The notes below the pieces were generated by a model. The model was given only the letters and a program-made list of their open reading frames with translations, did no database searches and had not been told where the DNA came from. Made by a program: the position numbers and the translations under genes. A stretch of DNA of 64,000 bases. Origin: Terriglobales bacterium (GTDB taxonomy: Bacteria > Acidobacteriota > Terriglobia > Terriglobales > Acidobacteriaceae). Below are positions 1-8,909 of this stretch, in pieces (position 1 is the first letter of the stretch; each line of letters starts with the position of its first letter). The DNA lies in contig DATMPC010000083.1 of NCBI GenBank assembly GCA_035567895.1, positions 1-64,000 of the forward strand. The letters run 5' to 3'.

Positions 1-741
1 CTGCCCATACGTGCGTCCCAGAACCGGATCGTAAACCCCCGAATCCACGCGTATGGTCCAGTCGTCAGCTTCGCTGCGATTGTCGTTGTAGAACTTCAAG
101 GGCTGCCAGGGTTCCAGTCCTTCCGCAATCTGCTCGGGAAAGCGTGTCGGATCCCCGGCAGCATCGAATGCTTGCCGCGAAACGAGTCCGTCGATCTCGT
201 GATTTCCCAATCTGTCTCCCGGATTGCCCTGCCAACGCGAAAGCATGACCTGAGGGCGTTCCTGACGGATGAAGCGGACCATGTCGCGCAGCGCGTCTTC
301 TTCATTCCAATAGCGCAAGGTCTTGGCCAGAGTCTTGGATAGGCCGAAGTCGAGGAAGCGTGACATACGAAGCCGAGCGCCGTAGTACTCAGAGGACCGC
401 ACCATCTCCAGGGTGCGACGAATTCCGAGCGGAGGACCGAAGTCGCCGCTGACAGCATCACCTGCAGCTTCGCCGCGACTCAGAGCAAGAAACGTCACCT
501 GATAGCCCTTGCCTCGGCTCAGCATGGTGACGGTGCCACCATCTTCATCGTCGGGATGCGCAATCATGTATGCAACGCGGCCGGTGGTCTGCAGCTTGCG
601 CAAAGATTGAGCCAGGGCGGCGGAGCCACGGTCCTCCGGCACGAGTGGACGCGCTGTGGCTGAGGGCACGGAAGCGAAAAGAGCTACGCTTGCGAGGGCA
701 ATTGCGAAACTGAGCTCTGCACGTTTTCTGCCGCTCACCAT
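1..741 (-). CDS. PIG-L family deacetylase, 3' part beyond window
   Basis: The frame is open from an ATG at 741 to the window edge (247 codons, no stop), so the C-terminus is missing. A signal-peptide-like start (SFAIALASVALFASVPSATA) is followed by YMIAHPDDED near residue 60, the metal-binding motif of PIG-L/LmbE N-acetyl-sugar deacetylases, and GNHEIDG near residue 185, which fits the distal histidine. Family members remove acetyl groups from N-acetylglucosaminyl substrates; the substrate here is unknown. The signal peptide suggests periplasmic or outer location. The start overlaps the end of the TonB receptor gene by 7 bases, implying translational coupling and joint expression. Confidence 0.88.
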   Translation of the reverse strand, partial: MVSGRKRAELSFAIALASVALFASVPSATARPLVPEDRGSAALAQSLRKLQTTGRVAYMIAHPDDEDGGTVTMLSRGKGYQVTFLALSRGEAAGDAVSGDFGPPLGIRRTLEMVRSSEYYGARLRMSRFLDFGLSKTLAKTLRYWNEEDALRDMVRFIRQERPQVMLSRWQGNPGDRLGNHEIDGLVSRQAFDAAGDPTRFPEQIAEGLEPWQPLKFYNDNRSEADDWTIRVDSGVYDPVLGRTYGQ

Positions 742-3700
742 GTGAGCTTTAATGCGAACTGAAGCTGTCGCGATGTCGTAGACGTCGAATCAAGCTTTCC
801 GCTTGAAATCACGTTTCCACTTTGATCAAAAAACACGCAGCATGCTGAGTTTTGAGCATTGTTCTTTAATGGTGGCGCAAAATTGCTATGGTTCAAAATG
901 TTAAACGCTTCGACACGGAACTGAACATTGAACTGTTCTGAAATCCTGCGAATGTGGTTGTTCTTGAAAACCGAAAAATCAAAGGCAGATAAGCCAGGAC
1001 CTCTGAGAATATTGCGGCCCGCGTTCCCGAGGCGGTTAGTGGGATTGGGGAACTGGAAGCACTGAGTTCGAACATAATTAATCGGATCACCGGAGTTGGT
1101 GAGCGAGTCGCAACCAGATCCCCGAATCCTGTCAGGATAATCAAAGATGATCCCGTTGTTCACGCCGAGCGGATCTCCGCCTACCAGCGCGCTGAACGGC
1201 TCTCCAGTGCTCGCTTGATAAATTCCGCCTAACTGCCACCCGTCGGTGAGCCAGTGCGCCAGGCCAGAAAAAGCTGACGGAGCGGGAATAATCCAAGTGT
1301 AGTTAATCACCGCATTGTGGGTGATGTCGAAATCCGAGACACCGCGAGTCAGTCTCACGTCAAAGAAGGGCGGACTTCCAATGGCATTCGCTAACGCGTC
1401 TCCTGCGAGCGTTGAGGACCCGTCATCGATGCTCTTTGACCAAGTGTAGGACCCACCAATTTGGAAGCCGTGTGCCATTCGCTTGGAGAGACGGACTTGC
1501 AGAGAATGGTAAATAGAATTGTTATTCCAAAACAGCGCGCTGATCTGTCCCAAACTGGGATTAAGCACTTTGCCACTGCCGACAGGGGAAGGCCATACGT
1601 ATCCTTGCGGGGTTAGCGTAGGGAGCACCATATTGACGTCTTCGCTACGATACGGCAGGTGAACGCCTCTTGAACCTATGTACCCGACCAGCGCAGTAAG
1701 GTTCGGAGCAAGCTCGCGCTGAATATTGAAGTTCCACTGGAAGACGTACGCGCGTGAAGGGTCTGGGTCGACATGCGCGTAGCGGAAAGTCGTTGCTCCT
1801 AAGCGCGGAAAGGCTCCGGTTGGAAAACTTCCCTGCGCCAGTCCCGTCACCCGCCCTTGAGCAAAAAACGGAGCTGGCAAGATCGTCAAGGTTTCAAACA
1901 TATAGGTGAGCGGTAAGACGTCATACATCCCAAGCGCGCCGCGTATCGCAGTCTTGCCGGTACTGAAAGGATCCCAGGAAAAGCCGACGCGCGGTTCGAA
2001 ATTGAGCAATGTTGGATTGGAAAAGTATGGCGAACCAAGGTGAGGTGCAGCATCCGTCAGATTGCGAAGATTCGATAGTTTTCCTCCTACTTCGGTCGGC
2101 ACGGTCGCCATTTCGTACCTGAGCCCGAGGTTAAAAGTCAGGTTCTGACGAAAGTGGATGTCATCTGCTGCGTAGGTACCGAAAATTGTCTGTCGCAAAT
2201 CACGCGGCGAAATCAGTCCTGGAATTGCAGCGGTAAAGCTAGTTGGCTTGTTGGTTAGAAAGTTGGCTAACGAGCCGAACTGAAAGAAACCTGCGGGATT
2301 TGCTCTGCCTTCCTGATTAGCAAGGATATGTTCGATCACGACGCCGAACTTTAGACTGTGTGCACCTTTGGTGACGAAAGCATCGTCATACACTTGGAAA
2401 GAATTAAAGTGAAAATCATATTCACCCGTCGCCCCAAAGCCGCCTGGATACTGAGTTAATCCTGGGACCTGAATCTTGCCAACATTCGCTCCGGGCAAGA
2501 AACCGAGCGAGGGATCCTTCGCTGCGGCGTTGATGGCGCTCAGTGTCTTCGGGCCGTCCGACAGAACGCGGCTAAATCCAAAGCGCAGGGCATTAACAAA
2601 GTTTGCACTGAAGGTGTGTGTTTCCTCCAGACTCACGAGCTGACGACGCGATTCGGCAGCCATCACCACAGCATCGAAAGGATCTGGCGACGAATTTGTG
2701 CTCGTGTCAAACATATAGGTGCCGGCGAGGGAATCCTTACTCGAAAGCTTGTGATCGACTCGCCCAGTCGCAAAATCCTCGTTCGCAACCTGAGCAGTGA
2801 CAAGCGTGAAAGTGCCGAAATTTCCGTTGATCGCACCATTAGGCAGCGGGTACAGAGCTAGGTATGGTTTCACATTCGGATCGACAACAACATTTCCACC
2901 CGTGAGTTGTCCATTTCGGGCATTCGGCGATGGAACGGAGTCGACTTGTGTGATGCTCAAGCTTTGACGCAAACCCTCGTACGAACCGAAGAAGAATGTC
3001 CGGTCTTTAAGAATCGGACCTCCGAGGCTGCCGCCGAACTGATTTCTCTTGAAAGGGGGAACGCGAGGGCCATCAAAATAGTTACGCGCATCCAATGCGC
3101 TGTTCCTAAAAAATTCAAAAGCAGATCCGTGAAGTGCATTGCTGCCAGATCGCGTGATTGCGTTCACAATCCCGCCCGAGCTGCGGCCGTATTCGGCTGA
3201 AGGATTGTTGGTAATAACTGAGAACTCCTGAATGGCGTCTACACCGAGGTTCGCACCAAGCACACTGCCCGGCGCTCCGTTTGAAGAGTCATTAATGCTT
3301 ATACCGTCCAGACGATAGTTGTTCTGCTGTGGGCGCGTACCACCGACTGTGAGCTGGGAACCAATGCCTCGGATGGTCCGATCGTTCGCTCCTGACGCGA
3401 GCGCCATCTGAGTTCGCACGGGCGCAACTCCGGGCTCGAGTGTTGCGAGCGAAGCCCAGTCACGACCATTAAGCGGGAGTTCACGCATTTCAGTGCCGCT
3501 CACTACTGCGCTAATAGTTGCAGTGGTTGTCGTGACCCCAGACTGCTCTCCAGTTACCTCAACAGTCTCGGTGGCGTGGCCCACGCGCAGCTGCAGATCA
3601 ATCTGCAGCTCTTGGCCGACATCAACTGTTACTTCGTTGCGAACATCGGTTGCAAAGCCAGTGGCTGAAACATTGACTTGGTACTTCCCGGGAATTAGGT

Positions 3701-3926
3701 TGGGTGCGCGATAGAGGCCATCCTGATTGGTCGAGACGATACGGGTAAGGCCGGTAGCTTGGTTCTTGACGGTGACAGTTGCTTTTGGAACGACCGCGCC
3801 ACTGGTGTCAGTGATAGTGCCGAGGATGGTGCCGCCAGTGACTTGCGCAGCTATCGGAATTGAACCGCAGAGCAGCAACAACGCGCATGCACATGTGACG
3901 AAAACACAGCAATGTGGAAGTCTCAT
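735..3926 (-). CDS. TonB-dependent receptor, Oar-like, with carboxypeptidase-regulatory domain
   Basis: About 1063 residues. The frame could start at a GTG at 3944, but the ATG at 3926 has a purine-rich GAAGA upstream and starts directly on the signal peptide (ending SIPIAAQ). Residues ~35-120 form a CarboxypepD_reg-like beta-sandwich (GGTILGTITDTSGAVVPKA). A plug region follows (LNGRDWASLATLEPGV, then GIVNAITRSGSN), then a long beta-barrel ending in aromatic LKLTW, typical of outer-membrane proteins. The architecture matches the Oar-like receptors that are expanded in Acidobacteriota, which import bulky substrates using TonB energy. The substrate cannot be read from sequence. It lies downstream of a solute-binding protein and three propellers on the same strand, with a 246-base gap in between, so it may have its own promoter. 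Confidence 0.93.
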   Translation of the reverse strand: MRLPHCCVFVTCACALLLLCGSIPIAAQVTGGTILGTITDTSGAVVPKATVTVKNQATGLTRIVSTNQDGLYRAPNLIPGKYQVNVSATGFATDVRNEVTVDVGQELQIDLQLRVGHATETVEVTGEQSGVTTTTATISAVVSGTEMRELPLNGRDWASLATLEPGVAPVRTQMALASGANDRTIRGIGSQLTVGGTRPQQNNYRLDGISINDSSNGAPGSVLGANLGVDAIQEFSVITNNPSAEYGRSSGGIVNAITRSGSNALHGSAFEFFRNSALDARNYFDGPRVPPFKRNQFGGSLGGPILKDRTFFFGSYEGLRQSLSITQVDSVPSPNARNGQLTGGNVVVDPNVKPYLALYPLPNGAINGNFGTFTLVTAQVANEDFATGRVDHKLSSKDSLAGTYMFDTSTNSSPDPFDAVVMAAESRRQLVSLEETHTFSANFVNALRFGFSRVLSDGPKTLSAINAAAKDPSLGFLPGANVGKIQVPGLTQYPGGFGATGEYDFHFNSFQVYDDAFVTKGAHSLKFGVVIEHILANQEGRANPAGFFQFGSLANFLTNKPTSFTAAIPGLISPRDLRQTIFGTYAADDIHFRQNLTFNLGLRYEMATVPTEVGGKLSNLRNLTDAAPHLGSPYFSNPTLLNFEPRVGFSWDPFSTGKTAIRGALGMYDVLPLTYMFETLTILPAPFFAQGRVTGLAQGSFPTGAFPRLGATTFRYAHVDPDPSRAYVFQWNFNIQRELAPNLTALVGYIGSRGVHLPYRSEDVNMVLPTLTPQGYVWPSPVGSGKVLNPSLGQISALFWNNNSIYHSLQVRLSKRMAHGFQIGGSYTWSKSIDDGSSTLAGDALANAIGSPPFFDVRLTRGVSDFDITHNAVINYTWIIPAPSAFSGLAHWLTDGWQLGGIYQASTGEPFSALVGGDPLGVNNGIIFDYPDRIRGSGCDSLTNSGDPINYVRTQCFQFPNPTNRLGNAGRNILRGPGLSAFDFSVFKNNHIRRISEQFNVQFRVEAFNILNHSNFAPPLKNNAQNSACCVFFDQSGNVISSGKLDSTSTTSRQLQFALKLTW

Positions 3927-4190
3927 TTGTCTTCTTTCTGCCACAGCGATTTGCGGAACGGATTAGGCCGGCTGCTTTCCGTTTCAGAGTTTATGAAATT
4001 GTTTCCGCGCCTTCTGCAGCAGAATGCAAACGGGCGGCATGATAGTGCCGAAGGTCTCGAACAATCCAATTAATTTCTTTTAAGGTTTGGCGAAGCCACC
4101 AGAAGGCAATTAGAGAAAGCAAGCTGGAGCACGCTGAAACTTTAGAGTCGCGCACATATGGCGTCCCTCGAAATGCGCTGGCTCGAACCG

Positions 4191-5288
4191 TTAATTGCGG
4201 AGCCTGGGAGACCCGACCCCAGTGGCAATTTTGGCTGCGTCAGGGACAGTCGAATAAACGCGTATCTCGGCATCCTTGTCGCCAAATCGCGGCAGAGCTA
4301 CGTACAGCGTTCCGGTCTGCTGAACCAGTAACGAGGTACCGCCATCAGGACCCGTGGGGATTCTCGCAATGGGCTCGTAGTGATCCGCATCAACCTGCCG
4401 ATAAGCTTGAATCGATCCTTCGTGCTCGCCCGTCTTAGCCGAGCCTGTTGCATAGATCCGCTTCTTATCGGGATCGTAGAGCAGGCGATCAATACCGGAG
4501 ACGGTCGTGAAGCTCGCGATTTCTTTCCCTGTATCGGAATCGAGCGCGATCACCCGCGAGGGGTTCCGCATGCCAACAAACAGCCGATGGCTGGCTTCAT
4601 CCAAGGCAACCGTGCCGCTTCTCTCGGCATTGGGAAGAGGCCATTTCGCGAGGATCTTCCGTTTTGTTCGATCGATAACGATAATTTGACTGCCAAGCGC
4701 ATTGGTCGTGAACAATCTTGGCCCGTGTTGCTCGAGTACGATTGCGCCAGGCCGCAGTTCCGGATCAGTCTCGATGTTTCCGATAAGCTTGCTCTTGGCT
4801 GAATCAATGATCGCGATCTGACCTGGATCCCGCTTCTGCCCCGGCGCATCGCCAACCTGTCTGCCACCATGGCCGATGTATAGGTACTTCGTCGCTGGAT
4901 CATACGCGATGACATTCGCCCCGATCGAAAGCTTGATCGAGTCAATGACCTCAAGCGAGTCCCCATTGAGGACTTTGCAGCTCCCATCATCTCTCGTGCT
5001 TACAAACAGCTTTTTGGCGACGGGAACGTAGTAAGCCCCTTGAGGCTGGGGAAAACCGGGCAGCGTCCGGATATGTCGGCCCGCTCGTAGGTCCACTACT
5101 TCGATGGTATTGGCATCCCTACCGGTAATGAATAGGCGCTGACCATCCAAGTCGACCGTCGAATGATCGAACCGTCCAGTGACTCCCGACAGCACGATTG
5201 TTCCAACAAGACGAAGCGGTTCATTTTGCTGCGCTTGCACGCTGGTAATGCATACCAGCGCGACGATGATTGCGATCTTTGTTTTCAT
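4191..5288 (-). CDS. Secreted YVTN-type beta-propeller protein (copy C)
   Basis: 365 residues from the ATG at 5288, preceded by GGAGAT; the frame runs further upstream to 5417 but that part would overlap the preceding gene and lacks a signal. The signal peptide MKTKIAIIVALVCITSVQAQ is clear. The body has repeated blades with NTIEVVDLRAGR, FVSTRDDG, KYLYIGHGG, RLFTTN, RLFVGMRNPSRVIALD and RIYATGS, as in YVTN/lactonase-like seven-bladed propellers. It aligns by eye with the propeller at 18.4 kb (both have GR-DH-TVD near the start and PQG-YVP in blade 2), so these two are closer paralogues of each other than of the two neighbours. No catalytic residue is evident. Likely a periplasmic or surface binding protein. 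Confidence 0.85.
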   Translation of the reverse strand: MKTKIAIIVALVCITSVQAQQNEPLRLVGTIVLSGVTGRFDHSTVDLDGQRLFITGRDANTIEVVDLRAGRHIRTLPGFPQPQGAYYVPVAKKLFVSTRDDGSCKVLNGDSLEVIDSIKLSIGANVIAYDPATKYLYIGHGGRQVGDAPGQKRDPGQIAIIDSAKSKLIGNIETDPELRPGAIVLEQHGPRLFTTNALGSQIIVIDRTKRKILAKWPLPNAERSGTVALDEASHRLFVGMRNPSRVIALDSDTGKEIASFTTVSGIDRLLYDPDKKRIYATGSAKTGEHEGSIQAYRQVDADHYEPIARIPTGPDGGTSLLVQQTGTLYVALPRFGDKDAEIRVYSTVPDAAKIATGVGSPRLRN

Positions 5289-5332
5289 CTGTGTATCTCC
5301 GCTGACGATCGCAGGAAATCTGTCCAAGCTAA

Positions 5333-6352
5333 CTATTTTCCGATCACCAGCATGCGAAATGTGCCGGGTGCTATGCGCTTCACTGGCCTTCCTCCAGGCT
5401 GAGCAGGCGGCAACCACTTCACATCGCCAGCGGGCACGAATAGCTTGTGAGTCTTTGGATCTAAAGCCATGGTTTTAGACAAGTCGTGTGTCGGGATTTT
5501 CTCTACAAGAGTGTAGGTGTCTGGAGTATCTTCGTGCGTTATAGTCACCCAGCCATCCCCAGTCGAACTGAATATCAACTTTGAATCTGGATCAAATGAA
5601 CTCGTATCAACGTTGTCACCGATTGGACTCTGCGTTATGTAACGCCCTGTATTTAAGTCGAAAACTGCGAGCATGAGATTGCGGCAGCCCACAAAGAGTC
5701 GTTGTGATGCCAAGTCAGCGGCCATGCTGGTGGGGCGATCGCATGGCGCGGTGGGCCAAGGGCGCTCACTCGTGAGCGTTTGCGAGTTAATGGGAAGAAT
5801 CGCGTTCTTGTCGACCAAATCTACGTAGACGTGGCCCTTGCCGTCAGCAATCGCAAACTCGGGCTTTCCGCCAATGGGCACGGTTCCCGCTACCTTACCG
5901 GTAGCCGATTCGATCGCCGTAGCGTCATTGCTATCTCCATTGAACGAGAAGACGCGTCCGGATGCAGAGTCGTAGATGATGGCGTCGGGATTAGCCCCAA
6001 CGCTGACCTCCTGGATTTTATGAAGATCCCTGAGGTCGAAAATCACGGCGGAAGATCTCTTACCGACCGAAACAAATCCCTTCCCAACATTCGCAGCGAC
6101 CGCGACGCCGTGGACGCCAGGCGTGTCCGGAATCGTGCCAACGATTTTGCCGCTGTCTATGTCCAGCACGATCACTTCGGAAAAATGAGAGACGTACATG
6201 CGCCGAGCGCTGTCATCAATCGTCTGAAAGTCCCAGGTGTCATCACTCGGTCCGAGAGGGATGCTCTTGAGAACGCGATAGCTCGTGCCGGCAAACAGCG
6301 CAGTCAACAGGAACACCGTGCTTGAAAGAAGAAGACAACGAAACACTCTCAT
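5333..6352 (-). CDS. Secreted YVTN-type beta-propeller protein (copy B)
   Basis: 339 residues. An upstream in-frame GTG at 6355 is possible, but the ATG at 6352 sits behind AGGGAGAG and overlaps the previous stop as TGATG, which suggests coupled translation. The N-terminal signal peptide (CLLLSSTVFLLTALFAG) is followed by blades with DDSARRMYVSH, VIVLDIDSGKIVGTIPDTPGVHG, DAIIYDSASGRVFSFNGDS, GKPEFAIADGKGHVYVDLVDKN and TSMAADLASQRLFVGCRN. It is a tandem paralogue of the next gene upstream: many blade motifs are shared in order, for example the YVDLVDK and LFVGCRN blades. Function unknown; a periplasmic scaffold or ligand-binding role is inferred only from fold. Confidence 0.85.
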   Translation of the reverse strand: MRVFRCLLLSSTVFLLTALFAGTSYRVLKSIPLGPSDDTWDFQTIDDSARRMYVSHFSEVIVLDIDSGKIVGTIPDTPGVHGVAVAANVGKGFVSVGKRSSAVIFDLRDLHKIQEVSVGANPDAIIYDSASGRVFSFNGDSNDATAIESATGKVAGTVPIGGKPEFAIADGKGHVYVDLVDKNAILPINSQTLTSERPWPTAPCDRPTSMAADLASQRLFVGCRNLMLAVFDLNTGRYITQSPIGDNVDTSSFDPDSKLIFSSTGDGWVTITHEDTPDTYTLVEKIPTHDLSKTMALDPKTHKLFVPAGDVKWLPPAQPGGRPVKRIAPGTFRMLVIGK

Positions 6353-7389
6353 CACTGTTCTCTCCCTAAGACCAGGATTGCGAAAGTCTTCTCGGCCACT
6401 TTCTTTCGCACCTTGCCACCCGGAGTCGCTGGCGGCAGTTTTGCGACCTCCCCAGAAGGAACGAATAGCCGATGCGTCTTCAGGTCAAGCGCCATCGTCT
6501 TTGAGCCATTCTGGGTCTTAATCGTATCCAAAGCACGAAAAGAGTCCGGGCCATCTTCATGCATCACCGTAATAATTCCGTCTTCGGTGGAACTGAAGAT
6601 CAGACCGGTTTCAGGATCGAAAGCAGTTGTATCGACATTGTCTCCGATCGGGAGTGTGGTGAGTTTCTTTCCATCATCGGAATTCAGAACCGCCAGGAGA
6701 AAGTTTCGGCACCCCACAAATAGTCTGTGATTTTTCCGATCCATCGCCATGCTAGTTGGTCGATCGCAACCCTCGACCGGCCAACGATCGGTGATCTTCA
6801 GCTTGTCCGCGTCAATTCGTGCGACGATGGCTTTGTCTACAAGATCTACAAAGACGTGACCAGCGTAGTCACTCACCGCAAATTCGGGTTTGCCATCCAA
6901 GGGGATAGTTTCAACAACATTTCCCGTTGAAGCATCGATGACCGTCGAATTTCTGCTGACTGTGTTGAATGACAGCACGCGGCGGGTTGCCGGTTCATAC
7001 ACAATGGCGTCTGGCAGGTTGCCAGTCGGAATGGTCTTCAATACACGAAGAGTCTTCAGATCAAATTGCGTAACGAAAGCGCCGTCGCCATTTGTGATGA
7101 ATCCAGTACCAAGATCTGGAGCGATTGCAATTCCATGTGCGGCCTGTGCGCCCGGTATTTTGCCAACTACCGTCTCCTTGTCGACATCCAACACGTCTAC
7201 CTGAGTTTCGTGAGCCACATACAGCCGCCGTGCAGAATCGTCGATGCTTGCAAAATCCCACGTGCCTTCACTATTCACAACCGGAATCTTCTTGAGCAGG
7301 TGATATCCGCTCGCATCAGCCAGCAAGAACACTGAGAAACAAATCCCACCGATAAGGACGGCGAACAGCTGCTTTCTTGTACTACGCAT
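6352..7389 (-). CDS. Secreted YVTN-type beta-propeller protein (copy A)
   Basis: 345 residues from the ATG at 7389, which has a strong AGGAGCTGAAT leader; a longer in-frame start at 7428 would overlap the preceding gene. A signal peptide (LFAVLIGGICFSVFLLADAS) leads into blades such as DDSARRLYVAHETQVDVLDVD, DAIVYEPATRRVLSFN, GKPEFAVSDYAGHVFVDLVDK and TSMAMDRKNHRLFVGCRN. The gene is 14 bases downstream of the solute-binding protein gene and overlaps copy B by one base, so these are one transcriptional unit. Roughly half of the residues appear shared with copy B by eye, indicating a tandem duplication followed by divergence. Confidence 0.85.
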   Translation of the reverse strand: MRSTRKQLFAVLIGGICFSVFLLADASGYHLLKKIPVVNSEGTWDFASIDDSARRLYVAHETQVDVLDVDKETVVGKIPGAQAAHGIAIAPDLGTGFITNGDGAFVTQFDLKTLRVLKTIPTGNLPDAIVYEPATRRVLSFNTVSRNSTVIDASTGNVVETIPLDGKPEFAVSDYAGHVFVDLVDKAIVARIDADKLKITDRWPVEGCDRPTSMAMDRKNHRLFVGCRNFLLAVLNSDDGKKLTTLPIGDNVDTTAFDPETGLIFSSTEDGIITVMHEDGPDSFRALDTIKTQNGSKTMALDLKTHRLFVPSGEVAKLPPATPGGKVRKKVAEKTFAILVLGREQ

Positions 7390-7403
7390 ATTCAGCTCCT
7401 GAA

Positions 7404-8468
7404 TTATCTCGCTAGGCTTGACGCCCACGATGCAAACGTCGGTTTGAGAGTGTCGAATTTCTTCCGGATTGCGGAATAGTTGACGTTCATGTATTTGATA
7501 TTTTCAATCCGCTTCACCCGTTCTGGTGTCTCGACACCGGCTAGCAAAGGTGTCTGAGCGCAAGGCGAGTAGGCGAGTTTCCGTTGGACCTCTGGCGTGA
7601 GCAAGTAATCTATGAGCTTCCTGCCATTGTCTGGATGATGTCCTCCCCGGATCAGCGTGACCGCGTTTGCAACAAGAAATAATCCGATCTGATTCTTCTG
7701 CTGGTCAGGGTAGATGATTTGAACGTTGGGGCTTTTGGCATTGGCCGCAAATGCGTCATCGATATCCACGAGACTGAAGCTTGCCTTGCCAGCGGCAACT
7801 GCATCGGCGCTATCGCCGTTGCCGGGAGAAAACTTCACACCGTTATTCTTCATGCGCGCCATAAACTTCTGAGCTCGTTCGTCCCCCCAGAGTTGAAACA
7901 ATGCGGTCAGTGTGAAGCCGGTGGTATTGAGCAATGGGTTAGCCAAAACGGCTCGATTCTTCCACTGAGCATCCGCATACGCCTCAAGTGATGTGGGTTG
8001 CAGCGGTTCCGGATTGTTCGCGAGCAGCACCCTAGCTCGTGCCGAAAATGCTGTCCAATATCCGTCAGAGTCCTTGAAAATAGCGGGCAACTTCTGCGCG
8101 TTGGCAGAGAAGTATGGAGTCGAGATTCCTTTTTCTTTAAGGAGGTCAGGATGAATCGGCTCATTCGCCCAATAAACATCTGCTTGGGGATTATCCTTTT
8201 CTGCCAGCAACCGCTTCATCACCTGCTCAGCGGCCTCTTTGTCGTAAACGGCATTGACGCGAATACCGCTATCGTGTTCGAAGTCGTGCAGGATTGGCTC
8301 GGAACAAACTTGGTCTTCGCTCGAGTAAACGACGACGCTGTTATCGTTCTCCGCGACGAGGCTTACAGTGAACGCTGCAATTACAGAACTTAAGATAGTT
8401 AAAGGCAGAGCGCGCCTGAACATGCGCGACTGCAGCGCCAGCTTTTTCTTATATCGCAATCTACTCAT
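7404..8468 (-). CDS. Extracellular solute-binding protein of the ferric/thiamine/phosphonate ABC type
   Basis: 354 residues with an N-terminal export signal (RALPLTILSSVIAAFTVSLVAEN). The mature start VVVYSSEDQVCSEPILHDFEHDSGIRV and later AEKDNPQADVYWANEP, VLLANNP and GHHPDNGRKLIDYLLTPEVQRKLAY are typical of the periplasmic-binding-protein class II family that includes Fe(III)-, thiamine- and 2-aminoethylphosphonate-binding proteins. No ABC permease or ATPase is next to it, so it is an orphan binding protein placed with propellers and a TonB receptor. The start at 8468 lacks a clear Shine-Dalgarno; a later ATG at 8423 lacks one too. A putative cysteine-rich leader peptide ends 39 bases upstream, which may control it. 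Confidence 0.82.
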   Translation of the reverse strand: MSRLRYKKKLALQSRMFRRALPLTILSSVIAAFTVSLVAENDNSVVVYSSEDQVCSEPILHDFEHDSGIRVNAVYDKEAAEQVMKRLLAEKDNPQADVYWANEPIHPDLLKEKGISTPYFSANAQKLPAIFKDSDGYWTAFSARARVLLANNPEPLQPTSLEAYADAQWKNRAVLANPLLNTTGFTLTALFQLWGDERAQKFMARMKNNGVKFSPGNGDSADAVAAGKASFSLVDIDDAFAANAKSPNVQIIYPDQQKNQIGLFLVANAVTLIRGGHHPDNGRKLIDYLLTPEVQRKLAYSPCAQTPLLAGVETPERVKRIENIKYMNVNYSAIRKKFDTLKPTFASWASSLAR

Positions 8469-8469
8469 C

Positions 8470-8602
8470 GCAAGAAGCGGCTACGACATACTTCACGGTT
8501 GGAAAGCTTAGCAATAGGCAGACACGCAGCGACATAAAACCGACATTAATTTCGTTTTAGTAGGGTCTTTGAGCGAGCGTTGCGAATACATTGAGCAGAT
8601 CC
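8470..8602. repeat. Diverged direct repeat, copy 1 (leader-peptide region)
   Basis: About 130 bases match 14182-14313 in the same orientation at roughly 75-80% by eye, with shared blocks such as GGCTAC-ACATACTTC, ACCGACATTAATTT and ATACATTGAGCAG. Both copies lie between divergent gene blocks and upstream of a leftward one. The conserved block includes the small cysteine-rich frame and ~35 bases after its stop, so it behaves like a mobile or duplicated 5' regulatory leader. Confidence 0.8.
8508..8591 (-). CDS. Putative cysteine-rich leader peptide (copy 1)
   Basis: A short frame of 27 codons plus stop begins at an ATG at 8591 (GGA 11 bases upstream) and ends KLMSVLCRCVSAYC; a shorter start at 8546 (MSVLC...) is possible. 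The same frame recurs at 14222-14302 with the same start context (GGA-CTGCTCAATGTAT), synonymous TGC/TGT changes at shared cysteines and a length difference of exactly one codon, which argues for translation. It ends 39 bases before the start of the solute-binding protein. By analogy with actinobacterial cysteine-attenuation leader peptides of sulfur genes (motif like VDLCR--SALC), I infer a cysteine-sensing uORF; no terminator or antiterminator fold is proven. Confidence 0.5.
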   Translation of the reverse strand: MYSQRSLKDPTKTKLMSVLCRCVSAYC

Positions 8603-8909
8603 GAGGCAATGCGTTAATGGCGAGGTTGCAAAGGACTACTGTTGTGCCTCGCGGTGCTTTCATCGCATTGCTCGGATTCACATTATTGCCATCGGGCCAA
8701 GGATTCGCAACCGAAAACGATACACGCAACTGGCCTCACTCGTTTTCCCCAGTATCCATGCGGGTTCGCGATTCAGAAGAAGAATCGCTGTTCCTTTCAC
8801 TGTTAAATTCACTGATCTGAGCCCTAACAGTGAAAAATAGTGAATTTGGCCACCGGCAGTAATCGTTGCGAAATCCCACCCGCCTTGGCCTGACGCCCAG
8901 GATGTTAGT
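8592..8909. other. Divergent intergenic region, no gene
   Basis: About 320 bases separate the leftward leader peptide from the rightward propeller. A rightward 83-codon frame over it (8569-8820) has no ribosome site and no recognisable domain, so I leave it out. The region should hold the two divergent promoters; I cannot fix -35/-10 boxes with confidence. Its one clear structure is the interleaved inverted repeat at 8795-8847. Confidence 0.6.
8795..8847. promoter_or_regulatory. Two interleaved inverted repeats, probable operator
   Basis: TTTCACTGTTA (8795-8805) is the exact reverse complement of 8825-8835, and AAATTCACT (8805-8813) that of 8839-8847, giving order A-B-A'-B'. Each half contains two TTCACT units, so the site reads as two inverted copies of a TTCACT dimer. 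It lies 63-115 bases upstream of the propeller start at 8910. A-A' and B-B' pairing cannot easily coexist in RNA because connecting loops are 0 and 3 bases, so a protein operator is more likely than a pseudoknot. Confidence 0.55.

Noticed and set aside
8569-8820. Rightward 83-codon frame in the divergent intergenic region
   Set aside because: No ribosome site, overlaps the leader peptide repeat and the operator-like repeats, no recognisable domain.
8795-8847. H-type RNA pseudoknot
   Set aside because: Connecting loops of 0 and 3 bases cannot span stems of 9 and 11 bp; an operator is more reasonable.
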